Assembly: GCF_016595235.1 (NCBI RefSeq)
Contig: NZ_JAENHL010000008.1
Span: forward strand, 2,100,961-2,164,960
Direction of reading: 5' to 3'
Length of the DNA stretch: 64,000 nucleotides
Source: Taklimakanibacter albus
GTDB taxonomy: Bacteria; Pseudomonadota; Alphaproteobacteria; Rhizobiales; Aestuariivirgaceae
A model generated the notes under the pieces. It saw nothing but the letters and a program-made list of their open reading frames with translations, searched no databases and was not told where the DNA came from. Below are positions 52,156 through 60,172 of this stretch, piece after piece; the stretch's first letter is position 1, and the number at the start of each line of letters is the position of its first letter. The position numbers and the translations under genes were made by a program.

Positions 52156-53749
52156 TGTCGCGTAATATCAGGGCGGCGCCCTTCTCACCCACCATGATCG
52201 ACGGCGCATTGGTGTTGCCCGACGTGATGGTCGGGAAGATCGCGGCGTCGATGACGCGAAGCCCGCTGACGCCATGGACACGCAATTGCGGGTCGACGAC
52301 GCTGCTCCGCGGGTCAGGCCCCATGCGGCAGGTGCCGACGGGATGGAAGACGGAATAGGACCGGTTGCGGATGTCATCGGCGAAGGCCTCATCGCTTGCG
52401 ACCTGAGGACCGGGCTTGAGCTCGGTCTCGATTACCGCGGCCAAGCTCGGCGCCTCGCCGAGTCTGCGCAGGAAACGCGCCGCTTCCACCATCACCGCGA
52501 GATCCTCAGGCGCCGACAGATAATTCGGATAGATCGCCGGCGCCTCGCGCGCATCGGATGAGCGGATCTCGAGGTGGCCTGAGCTCTTCGGCTTACAGGG
52601 CGAGATGCTGGTGTAGAAGCCCGGAAAGGGATCGGGATTCATCAAAGGCCTGGTCTTGGGCGGCGCCTTTTCATAAGTGAGCGGCGAAAAATAAAGCTGG
52701 ATGTCGGGTGCGGCGAGACCGGGCTTCGAGCGGTAATAGCCGCCGGCCTGGTTGAGGCTCAGCGACAACGGGCCCTTACGCGTCAGTATATATTGCAGGC
52801 CCACTCTGAGCTTGCCGTGCCAGGGATAAAGCACCGTGTTGAGGCTCGGCGCCGACGTTCTGTAGGTGAAATCATAACAGAGATGGTCCTGCAGATTGCG
52901 CCCAACAGCCGCATTGTCGAGGAGCACATCGATGCCTTGCGCCTTCAGCACCGCAGCCGGGCCGATACCGGAGAGCTGCAGCAGCTGCGGCGAGCCGATC
53001 GAGCCGGAGCTCAGGATGATCTCCCTTGTGGCGCGGGCCTCACGCAACATGTCGCCTTGCCGATAGGTGACACCGACCGCGCGTTTGCCCTCGAAGATGA
53101 TCTTCGTCGCCTGCGCCCCGGTGACGATGTCGAGATTGGGCCGCTTGCGCAAATAGGCGGAGGCGGATGATTCGCGAAAGCCCTTGCGGGTGGTGATCTG
53201 ATAGAGACCGGCGCCTTCGATGGTCGCGCCATTGAGATCGGGGCTGTAGGGAACGCCCACTTCCTCAGCCGCCTTGATGAAGATGCGGCTCAGCGGATGG
53301 GCTTCCTTGTCGATCGTCGTCACATGGAGCGGCCCGCCGGCGCCGTGATGGGGACCGGCGCCCAGATCATGGTCCTCAAGCTTGCGATAGGTTGCGAGCA
53401 CATCGTTCCAGCCCCAGCCTTCATTGCCCAGCGCCTCCCATTCGGCGAAGTCCTGCTCCTGTCCCCTGGAATAGACCATGGCGTTGATCGAGCTCGAGCC
53501 GCCCAGAACTTTGCCGCGCGGCCAATAGCTGATGCGGTTGTTGAAGCCCGGCACCGGCTCCGTCTGATACATCCAATTGACACGGCTGTCATAGAAGGTG
53601 CGGCCGTAACCAATGGGCATCCTGATCCAGACATTGCGGTCGGACGGACCCGCTTCGAGCAGCAGCACGCGATGACGGCCGCTTTCGCTCAAGCGCCCCG
53701 CCACCGCCGAGCCGGCCGAGCCCGCGCCTATGATGATGTAGTCCCACAT
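52148..53749 (-). CDS. GMC-family FAD-dependent oxidoreductase (choline dehydrogenase-like)
   Basis: The 533-residue protein has the FAD-binding IIGAGSAGSAVAGRLSE at its start, the GMC signature GKVLGGSSSINAMVYSRG, and the catalytic His in FHPVGTCRMG with Asn in ITSGNTNAPS near the end. It oxidises an alcohol, such as choline, a polyol or an alkanol, to an aldehyde using FAD. No signal peptide is visible. It is a single gene divergent from the enolase-superfamily gene. Confidence 0.92.
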   Translation of the reverse strand: MWDYIIIGAGSAGSAVAGRLSESGRHRVLLLEAGPSDRNVWIRMPIGYGRTFYDSRVNWMYQTEPVPGFNNRISYWPRGKVLGGSSSINAMVYSRGQEQDFAEWEALGNEGWGWNDVLATYRKLEDHDLGAGPHHGAGGPLHVTTIDKEAHPLSRIFIKAAEEVGVPYSPDLNGATIEGAGLYQITTRKGFRESSASAYLRKRPNLDIVTGAQATKIIFEGKRAVGVTYRQGDMLREARATREIILSSGSIGSPQLLQLSGIGPAAVLKAQGIDVLLDNAAVGRNLQDHLCYDFTYRTSAPSLNTVLYPWHGKLRVGLQYILTRKGPLSLSLNQAGGYYRSKPGLAAPDIQLYFSPLTYEKAPPKTRPLMNPDPFPGFYTSISPCKPKSSGHLEIRSSDAREAPAIYPNYLSAPEDLAVMVEAARFLRRLGEAPSLAAVIETELKPGPQVASDEAFADDIRNRSYSVFHPVGTCRMGPDPRSSVVDPQLRVHGVSGLRVIDAAIFPTITSGNTNAPSIMVGEKGAALILRDTN

Positions 53750-53820
53750 GATGCTGATGGAATTGAGTTTTAGATGACAGGAGCCTATGCCAAGATCGGG
53801 CCTCAGGGAAGTGCAACGGC

Positions 53821-54924
53821 ATGATCATCAGAAAACTCGAGACATTCGCCAATGAGTTCGTCGGCTTCGTCCGCGTGACCGCCGATACCGGCGATCAGGG
53901 CTGGGGCCAGCTCTCGACCTATAATGCCGACATCACCGCCGAGATCTTCCACCGCCAGGTGGCGCGCCATGCGCTCGGCACCGATGCCATCGACTTCGGC
54001 CCGACGCTCGAGCGCATCAATGAAAAGGAGCATAAATTTCCGGGCTCCTATTTGCGGCGCGCCACGACCGGGCTCGATACGGCGCTGCTCGACCTGCGCG
54101 GCAAGCTCGAAGGCAAGCCGGTCGTGTCGCTGCTCGGCGGCAGGCCTAAAAAGATCCGTGCCTATGCCTCCTCGATGAAACGCGACATCACGCCGGAGGA
54201 CGAGGCGCGGCGCTTCCTCAAACTGCGCGATGAAAAAGGCTTCACCGCCTTCAAATGGCGCGTCGGCGCCGAATGCGGCCGCGATGTCGATGAATGGCCG
54301 GGCCGCACCGAGAAGATCGTGCCGCTCGTCTCGCGCGCCTTGGGCGACGGCATCGACAAGCTGGTCGACGGCAATTCCGGTTATTCGCCGAAACGCGCCA
54401 TCGAGGTCGGACGCCTTCTCGAAGATGAAGGCATCGGCCATTTCGAGGAGCCCTGCCCCTATTGGGAATTCGCCCAGACGAAGGAGGTGCGCGACGCGCT
54501 GAGCCTCGATGTCACCGGCGGCGAGCAGGATTGCGAGTTCACCGCCTGGGAGCGGATGATCGAGATGGGTGCGGTCGACATCATCCAGCCCGACGTCATG
54601 TATCTGGGCGGCATGCTGCGCACGCTGCATGTCGCGCGCCTCGGCGCACAAGCGGGGCTGCCCTGCACGCCGCACAGCGCCAATCTCTCGCTCGTCACCT
54701 TGTGCACGATGCATCTCCTCGCCGCCATCGACAATCCCGGAAAATACCTCGAGCTGTCGATCGAAGGCCTCGATTATTATCCCTGGCAGGACGGGCTCTT
54801 CGTCGAGGACCCGTATAAGGTCGTCGACGGCCATGTCGAAATCTCCGACCGGCCCGGCTGGGGTGTCGAGGTCAATCCGCAATGGCTCGACCGCGCCCAG
54901 CACAAGGTCAGCGAACTCGGCTGA
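53821..54924 (+). CDS. Mandelate racemase/enolase-superfamily enzyme
   Basis: The 367-residue protein is an enolase-superfamily barrel: TGLDTALLDLRGKLEG, the KxR-type motif in FKWRVG, metal ligands Asp (LVDGNSGY), Glu (FEEPCPYW) and Glu (TGGEQD), and a C-terminal TPHSAN with the His base. Such enzymes dehydrate sugar acids or racemise alpha-hydroxy acids. Dehydratase activity on an acid sugar would fit the DapA- and SDR-rich surroundings, but the substrate is not known. Confidence 0.9.
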   Translation: MIIRKLETFANEFVGFVRVTADTGDQGWGQLSTYNADITAEIFHRQVARHALGTDAIDFGPTLERINEKEHKFPGSYLRRATTGLDTALLDLRGKLEGKPVVSLLGGRPKKIRAYASSMKRDITPEDEARRFLKLRDEKGFTAFKWRVGAECGRDVDEWPGRTEKIVPLVSRALGDGIDKLVDGNSGYSPKRAIEVGRLLEDEGIGHFEEPCPYWEFAQTKEVRDALSLDVTGGEQDCEFTAWERMIEMGAVDIIQPDVMYLGGMLRTLHVARLGAQAGLPCTPHSANLSLVTLCTMHLLAAIDNPGKYLELSIEGLDYYPWQDGLFVEDPYKVVDGHVEISDRPGWGVEVNPQWLDRAQHKVSELG

Positions 54925-54957
54925 TCCGCTGTTCTTCCCCTGTAAAAGAACAGCGGA
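54925..54957. repeat. 12-bp inverted repeat immediately after the enolase-superfamily stop
   Basis: TCCGCTGTTCTT and AAGAACAGCGGA form a perfect 12-bp stem around CCCCTGTAA, starting at the first base after the stop codon. It can act as a transcript-end hairpin although no T-run follows. The right arm leads straight into a set of short CAGCGGAT/CTACAGGGAT repeats. Confidence 0.65.
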
Positions 54958-55030
54958 ATCTACAGGGGATTAGCAGCGGATCTGCAGGGATCTACAGGGA
55001 TTTCGCGGAAGGCCGCGGAACAGCGGATTT
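54951..55030. repeat. Short direct repeats (CAGCGGAT and CTACAGGGAT words)
   Basis: The words CAGCGGA (54951, 54972 and about 55020) and CTACAGGG or CTGCAGGG (about 54960, 54981 and 54990) recur in an 80-bp stretch between the enolase-type gene and rtcA. No frame through it looks coding. Similar GGGAT-rich intergenic stretches occur near integration or recombination sites in Rhizobiales, but I see no integrase here. Confidence 0.5.
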
Positions 55031-55106
55031 CTCCGTGGCCGCAATTTTGCAATCTCCAATGGCTGTGAGCGGGGATGCAAGGGGGTAGGAGGGAAAGGAT
55101 CGGCAG

Positions 55107-56123
55107 CTACACCACCACCACAATCAACCGATCCCCCTGACGTGTATCCCCGATGGTGATCTCGACGGGCAGGAACTGCTCGATGACCGCGATATTGCTG
55201 CGCGTATGCGGCGTCGGCCGCAAGGTCGTGAAACGACCGCCGCGGGCGAGCGCCAGGGGCATCAGCAGCTGGTCGGCGATATGCGGGCCGACGGCCGCCT
55301 CGCTCGCCATGTATTTCTCAACCTGGCGCGCCACCTTGACCGCGACCTCTTCCGACGTCACGCCGAAGGCGCCATGGGCGCTGAAGATATCGACGGCGCG
55401 CTCATGGCGGATCTCGATCCACAGGATGTTGCCCGGGCCTGAGGATTCGACCTCGCGGATTTTCACCTCGTCCTCGCTCAGCGACAGAAGCCGCGTGAGC
55501 TTGACGGCCTCGCGGCGGGCGATATCGACGGCGAGATTGGCGAAGACGGCCTCGCCCTGTCGCGACAGCAGGGCGCCGCGATCCTCCAGCATGATCTTGG
55601 CGGCGGGGCGCACCGGACCGATCACCGCTTCGAGCTTGCCGCCGCCCGCCGGATGGAAGCCATGCCGGCACAGAGTGAGGCGCGCTTCGAAACCCGTCGG
55701 CCGGACCGCCGGCAGGAAGACACGGTCAAGATATTCGAAGGACGGCGCCGAGATATTATGCGTGCCGCCTTCGATGACGACGCGCGACGGCGTTGCCTGA
55801 CGCGCCAGCGGCAGGAAGATGGTCTGGAAGACGAGGCAGGCGGCGCCGGCCGAGCCGATGGCGAAATGATAGTCACCCGGCGTGATCGTGCCCGGCACGA
55901 AATCGAGCGCCGTCGCGCCGAGCTCGGCGCCCTTTACGTCGCCGCCGCAGATCTGCGCGGCGGCGCGTACCGCCGCCAGATGCTGGCGCAGCAGACCCGG
56001 CTTCGAACGTCCGGCACGGATATTTTCGATGCGGAAGGGTGTTCCCGTCAGCATCGAGAGGGTGAGAGCGGAGCGGAGGATCTGTCCCCCGCCCTCGCCC
56101 TCGGCCCCGTCGATGGTCAGCAT
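55107..56123 (-). CDS. rtcA: RNA 3'-terminal phosphate cyclase
   Basis: The 338-residue protein begins LTIDGAEGEGGGQILRSALT, the RtcA signature, and has the nucleophilic His near residue 306 in TPHTRSNIAVIEQF. GTHNISAPSFEYL and HGFHPAGGGKLE match the four-repeat RtcA fold. The enzyme uses ATP to convert RNA 3'-phosphates to 2',3'-cyclic phosphates through an AMP-His intermediate, preparing ends for RtcB. It is the last gene of the rsr-Y RNA-kptA-rtcB-rtcA operon, 71 bp after rtcB, with a palindromic element in between. Confidence 0.96.
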   Translation of the reverse strand: MLTIDGAEGEGGGQILRSALTLSMLTGTPFRIENIRAGRSKPGLLRQHLAAVRAAAQICGGDVKGAELGATALDFVPGTITPGDYHFAIGSAGAACLVFQTIFLPLARQATPSRVVIEGGTHNISAPSFEYLDRVFLPAVRPTGFEARLTLCRHGFHPAGGGKLEAVIGPVRPAAKIMLEDRGALLSRQGEAVFANLAVDIARREAVKLTRLLSLSEDEVKIREVESSGPGNILWIEIRHERAVDIFSAHGAFGVTSEEVAVKVARQVEKYMASEAAVGPHIADQLLMPLALARGGRFTTLRPTPHTRSNIAVIEQFLPVEITIGDTRQGDRLIVVVV

Positions 56124-56140
56124 AGTCTTGTCCTTTAGTT

Positions 56141-56188
56141 CTGAGGGACGCTTCGAGGCCCGGCTGCGCCGGGCACCTCAGCGTGAGG
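56141..56188. repeat. Palindromic repeat between rtcB and rtcA
   Basis: The gap holds GCCCGGC-TGC-GCCGGGC (56158-56174), a perfect 7-bp stem, flanked by CTGAGGGACGCTTCGAGG and CACCTCAGCGTGAGG. This CCTCAGCGTGAGG plus GC-hairpin pattern looks like a dispersed palindromic element of Rhizobiales. It may modulate rtcA expression relative to rtcB. Confidence 0.6.
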
Positions 56189-56194
56189 TAAAGG

Positions 56195-57430
<1,236 letters not shown>

Positions 57431-57435
57431 CGTCG

Positions 57436-57981
57436 TCAGTCCTTCACAGTCAGATAATGCGGCGCCACGGCCTCAGTCAGCCAGACGCCATTGTCGGCCT
57501 GGTAGAAAAACAGGCCGTCATCCCGCATCCGGCTTGCCGCGACCAGCAGGACGACCGGCTTGCCATGCCGCATGCCGACCTTGCGCGCCGTCTCCCGGTC
57601 GGCGGAGAGATGCACATGCCGGCGCGCCTGCGGCTTCAGGCCCTCAGCCAGGATCTTGTCCAGCACCGCGGCCGCCGTGCCGTGATACAGCACGGCAGGC
57701 GGGGCTGCGGGCGCAAGCTCAAGATCGACCGCCACCGAATGACCTTGCGCCGCCCGGATCCGCATCCCGTTAGGAGATAGCGTGAAGCGCTTCTTGTCAT
57801 TCGTCGCGACGATCTCGCGCAGGATATCCGGCGTCAGATCCTGGCCATTGGCGCGCGCTTTGGCGATGAGATCATCCGTCGCGACCCAGCCGCCCTCGCC
57901 CAGCACGAGGCCGATTTCCTCGGGCGCGTGGCGCAAGACATAGCTCAGGAATTTGCTGAGCCTGGTGATGTTCTTTTCCAT
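57436..57981 (-). CDS. kptA: RNA 2'-phosphotransferase (Tpt1/KptA)
   Basis: ATG 57981 (MEKNITRLSKFLSYVLRH) gives 181 residues. An in-frame GTG 15 bases upstream is possible. The Tpt1 elements are present: SYVLRHAPEEIGL (first Arg-His), LYHGT with the following LAEGLKPQARRHVHLS, and RKVGMRHGKPVVL, forming the R-H-R-R NAD-handling set. Tpt1/KptA transfers an internal RNA 2'-phosphate to NAD. RtcB does not itself leave a 2'-phosphate, so its place here suggests work on ends or junctions made by other enzymes, or on modified RNA. It lies directly after the Y RNA cluster. Confidence 0.93.
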   Translation of the reverse strand: MEKNITRLSKFLSYVLRHAPEEIGLVLGEGGWVATDDLIAKARANGQDLTPDILREIVATNDKKRFTLSPNGMRIRAAQGHSVAVDLELAPAAPPAVLYHGTAAAVLDKILAEGLKPQARRHVHLSADRETARKVGMRHGKPVVLLVAASRMRDDGLFFYQADNGVWLTEAVAPHYLTVKD

Positions 57982-58002
57982 GTTCTTTTTCTTCACTCAA
58001 CT

Positions 58003-58148
58003 AGACAAGGCCCTTACGACAAGGAGGTGATGAAACAACCCGCTCTATCCATCTGAGCTACAGGTCCATAGATGGCGGACCTGGCGGGACTCGAACCCGC
58101 GACCTGGAGATTAACAGTCTGTAGTTCCATCGGCATTCGTAAGGGTCT
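58003..58148 (-). ncRNA. Y RNA module C: YrlA-type RNA with permuted tRNA-like domain
   Basis: On the minus strand a lower helix CCCTTACGA/TCGTAAGGG (58137-58145 with 58011-58019, 9 bp) is followed by an ATGCC loop, then an 8-bp helix GATGGAAC/GTTTCATC (58124-58131 with 58029-58036) and ACTACAG. Inside lie tRNA parts in permuted order: a small AGA-CTGTTAA-TCT loop, AGGTC, T arm GCGGG-TTCGAGT-CCCGC (58084-58100), acceptor 3' strand CAGGTCC, loop GCCATCTAT, acceptor 5' strand GGACCTG (perfect 7 bp, 58061-58083), TA, and D arm GCTC-AGATGGATA-GAGC (58042-58058). The sealed acceptor and Ro stem in place of the anticodon stem match YrlA RNAs. Confidence 0.85.
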
Positions 58149-58168
58149 GTTTCTTCATTAATCCATCA

Positions 58169-58303
58169 GGCGACGAAATTTGCGAGACGTTTCCTGAGCT
58201 ACGACCGGCTTGCGCCGGCGGGAGGATTGCGCCTCCGACCTCCTGTCCATGACAGACAGGCGCTCTACTCTACCTGGTGCTGTAGTCCCGCAGGCATTCG
58301 CCC
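58169..58303 (-). ncRNA. Y RNA module B: complete tRNA-like cloverleaf opened in the D loop
   Basis: Lower helix GGCGA/TCGCC (58298-58302 with 58169-58173), loop ATGCC, and upper helix TGCGGGAC/GTCTCGCA (58285-58292 with 58181-58188) lead into ACTACAG. Next come D-stem GAGC (58262-58265), G, a 6-bp hairpin CCTGTC-TGTCATG-GACAGG (58242-58260), a 5-base variable loop AGGTC, T arm GGAGG-CGCAAT-CCTCC (58221-58236), an acceptor stem sealed by GCAA (58205-58218, CG pairs outside with one bulge), TA, and D-stem GCTC (58196-58199). All cloverleaf parts are present, and the RNA ends leave through the D loop rather than the anticodon stem. Confidence 0.75.
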
Positions 58304-58309
58304 GCTGGC

Positions 58310-58379
58310 GGTGACAAGATCGGACAAGACGGCCTTCCGGCCAGTTGCAGATACCACTGTAGTCCTGTCCGCATTCACC
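58310..58379 (-). ncRNA. Y RNA module A: minimal Ro-type stem without tRNA domain
   Basis: Lower helix GGTGA/TCACC (58375-58379 with 58310-58314), loop ATGC opposite GATCTTG, and upper helix GGACAGGAC/GTCTTGTCC (58362-58370 with 58322-58330, 9 bp with one G-U) are closed by ACTACAG and a small GGCC-GGAA-GGCC hairpin. The two-helix design and ACTACAG match modules B and C, but no tRNA-like part exists. It may be a second Y RNA class, like the shorter companion Y RNAs of other bacteria, or a degraded copy. Confidence 0.65.
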
Positions 58380-58387
58380 AATCCGAT

Positions 58388-58415
58388 GGACTCCGGGGGC
58401 GACGCCCCGAAGTCC
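58388..58415 (-). other. Strong hairpin between rsr stop and first Y RNA
   Basis: The minus strand reads GGACTTCGGGG, loop, CCCCGGAGTCC: 11 pairs including one U-G, 8 bp after the rsr stop codon. No T-run follows, so it is more likely a 3'-end stabiliser or processing boundary separating the rsr message from the Y RNAs than a terminator. Confidence 0.55.
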
Positions 58416-58422
58416 GTTATTG

Positions 58423-59982
58423 TTACAGCTTGATCTTCTCGATCTCGCCGATCCAATGATCCGCACTCAAGCCGTTCTCGGCAAAAGCCTGGATCATCTC
58501 GAAGACCGCGTCGGAGAAACCTCCGACATTCAGAATATCCGCACGCTCCACGGCCTGCGTGGTCGTGTAGGGCTGGATGTCGACGCAGACGAGCTTCGCC
58601 CCAGGGTTCACCCGCTTGACCTTCGACCAGGCCCGCATCGTCGCCGTTCCCGCGTAACCACCCTTGGCGGCATCCACCCAGGATTCGTTATCGGAAACGA
58701 AGACGACGAGGTCGACCTTCTCCTTACGGCGCGCCAGCCGCTCGAGCGGCGCCGAGCAGTTGGTTCCGCCACCGCCGATGCCGGCCAGCTTCTGCGCATT
58801 GGTCAGCACCGTGTCGTGCGGATTGAGGTCGATGTCGACCACATCCTGCTCGAAGGGCAGCACCTCGACCTCGCGGTTGCGGCGCAGGAACGACGCGGCC
58901 ACCAGGGCCGCGACATCGATGCAGCGCACCACGCTCGAAGCACCCTTGCGGTAACCCGTCACCGGCGACGCCATCGAGCCCGAAACGTCCGGGCACACGA
59001 CGATACGCTGGTCGAGCTTCGGCACATTGCCGATGGCGATTTCCATCGCCTCCTGCAAAGCGTTGCGCACGACCTTCGGCACTTCCCCGGCCGAGGCGGC
59101 ATAGGCCGCCATCAGCTGGTAGGGGAAGACCTTGGCGCGGGCGATCGCGTAGGGATCGGCAAGCCGCTCGGCAACACGCTCCGACATGCCGGCAATACCG
59201 AACACGCCGTGGCGCGCGAAGGTATTGAGGCCTTGGCGCAAAGTCTGCCAGGACGCCGTTTCGGCAATCGCCGCCCACTGCTTCTGCGTCAGCGGAAGCG
59301 CGGTCAGCAACTGGAACGGCACGTCGGGTACCGGCAGCGTCGGGTCGCGCTTGAAGGCTTCCAGGTCCTTCACGATCTGCGGCAATTGGGCGACGTCATA
59401 AGGACGGCCGACCACATAGCCATAGAGCGCTTCGCGCGTCTTCGACTGCGGCTTCGGATGCGCCATGCGGATGATATCGGCCAGCGAGGGATCGTTGCCG
59501 ATGCTCGCCCGCAAGATCTCTTCATCCGAGGCCTGGGCCAGCCAGGCGAGGATCAGCCGCTTGGGCCGCGAACCAAAGGACTTGCGGCCGACCGCGCCCG
59601 AGCGGATGACCTGCGCGAAGTTGCGCAGCATCCGACCGTTCACCACGACACGCGGAAACGCCTTGGCGAAATCACCCGTGTCGAGCGTGGCGAGGATGGC
59701 CAGCAGCGCCGCCGGCATGTCCTTCATATGACCCTTTTCGCGCGCATAGATCGCCGTCTTGGCGATGAAGGCGGCATCGACGAAACGGGCCAGCTTCAAG
59801 ACCTCGGCGAGCTGCTCCCGCGGCTCGGCATAGAAGGTCCGGTTGAAGGTCCCGGTGGCGGCCAGTTGCGCCAGCGCGGCGCGCGGCTCCAAGCCATAGG
59901 CCGGGGCTTTCTCGCGGTTCCAGGCATTCGCACGCGGAAGCAGCTTTCCGATCGTCGATGCAAACACGGATTTGCTTGCCAT
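58423..59982 (-). CDS. rsr: Ro60-like TROVE-domain RNA-binding protein (Rsr)
   Basis: The 519-residue protein is a Ro60 orthologue. An N-terminal all-helical TROVE domain (ARFVDAAFIAKTAIYAREKG, DMPAALLAILATLDTGDF, IRSGAVGRKSFG) forms the RNA-binding ring. A C-terminal von Willebrand A domain follows, with the metal site DVSGSM near residue 326 and a second acidic loop FVSDNESW. Ro60 binds misfolded RNA ends through its central hole and Y RNAs on its outer face, and in bacteria works with exonucleases such as PNPase. Start ATG 59982 has AAGGA upstream and lies just after a sigma-54 promoter. It is first in the RNA-repair operon. Confidence 0.95.
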   Translation of the reverse strand: MASKSVFASTIGKLLPRANAWNREKAPAYGLEPRAALAQLAATGTFNRTFYAEPREQLAEVLKLARFVDAAFIAKTAIYAREKGHMKDMPAALLAILATLDTGDFAKAFPRVVVNGRMLRNFAQVIRSGAVGRKSFGSRPKRLILAWLAQASDEEILRASIGNDPSLADIIRMAHPKPQSKTREALYGYVVGRPYDVAQLPQIVKDLEAFKRDPTLPVPDVPFQLLTALPLTQKQWAAIAETASWQTLRQGLNTFARHGVFGIAGMSERVAERLADPYAIARAKVFPYQLMAAYAASAGEVPKVVRNALQEAMEIAIGNVPKLDQRIVVCPDVSGSMASPVTGYRKGASSVVRCIDVAALVAASFLRRNREVEVLPFEQDVVDIDLNPHDTVLTNAQKLAGIGGGGTNCSAPLERLARRKEKVDLVVFVSDNESWVDAAKGGYAGTATMRAWSKVKRVNPGAKLVCVDIQPYTTTQAVERADILNVGGFSDAVFEMIQAFAENGLSADHWIGEIEKIKL

Positions 59983-60015
59983 TGGTCTTCGTCCTTCTGT
60001 TGACGAAAACCTCTA

Positions 60016-60033
60016 TTGCAGCGCGCGTGCCAA
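60016..60033 (-). promoter_or_regulatory. Sigma-54 promoter of the RNA-repair operon
   Basis: On the minus strand TTGGCACGCGCGCTGCAA matches the sigma-54 consensus TGGCACG-N4-TTGCA except one base, with the invariant GG (60030-60031) and GC (60018-60019) exactly 10 bases apart. Transcription would start near 60005, about 25 bp before the rsr ATG. The facing gene encodes the sigma-54 activator RtcR. Confidence 0.88.
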
Positions 60034-60058
60034 CCGGTTCTGGCCGCGTGATATTTTT

Positions 60059-60075
60059 TATATCCCATTGATATA
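60059..60075. promoter_or_regulatory. Candidate RtcR upstream activating site (1)
   Basis: TATATC-CCATT-GATATA is a perfect 6-bp inverted repeat about 30 bp upstream of the -24 element, in AT-rich DNA. It could be an RtcR or IHF site. No RtcR consensus is known to me that would decide. Confidence 0.4.
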
Positions 60076-60129
60076 ACTGGTGATTTATTTTTCCGAACTT
60101 TGATTTTGGATAAACGATCTACCTGAACT

Positions 60130-60156
60130 CCAATACTATTGGATAGTAAATTATCC
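60130..60156. promoter_or_regulatory. Candidate RtcR upstream activating site (2)
   Basis: Two overlapping inverted repeats, CCAATA-C-TATTGG (60130-60142) and GGATA-GTAAAT-TATCC (60141-60156), lie about 100-125 bp upstream of the -24 element, the normal distance for a sigma-54 enhancer, and just before the rtcR start codon at 60173. They could serve both activation of the rtc operon and autoregulation of rtcR. Confidence 0.45.
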
Positions 60157-60172
60157 TATCGTATAATTCCTT

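Noticed and set aside
54925-54957. Classical rho-independent terminator
   Set aside because: The stem is strong but no T-run follows and the loop is 9 bases, so it is listed only as an inverted repeat.
58061-58128. Ordinary tRNA-Asn gene
   Set aside because: The T arm, acceptor and GTT loop look like tRNA-Asn, but the 5' half lies after the 3' half, the anticodon stem has only three pairs, and the parts are enclosed in a Y RNA stem. It fits a YrlA-type RNA better.
58158-58466. Small protein genes within the rsr-kptA gap
   Set aside because: Short frames exist on both strands but have no ribosome sites or recognisable domains, and they cross well-formed RNA helices.
58420-60003. Long plus-strand frame opposite rsr
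   Set aside because: The translation is His/Arg/Asp-rich with no domain, a typical mirror frame of a high-GC gene. The minus strand codes for a full TROVE/VWA protein.
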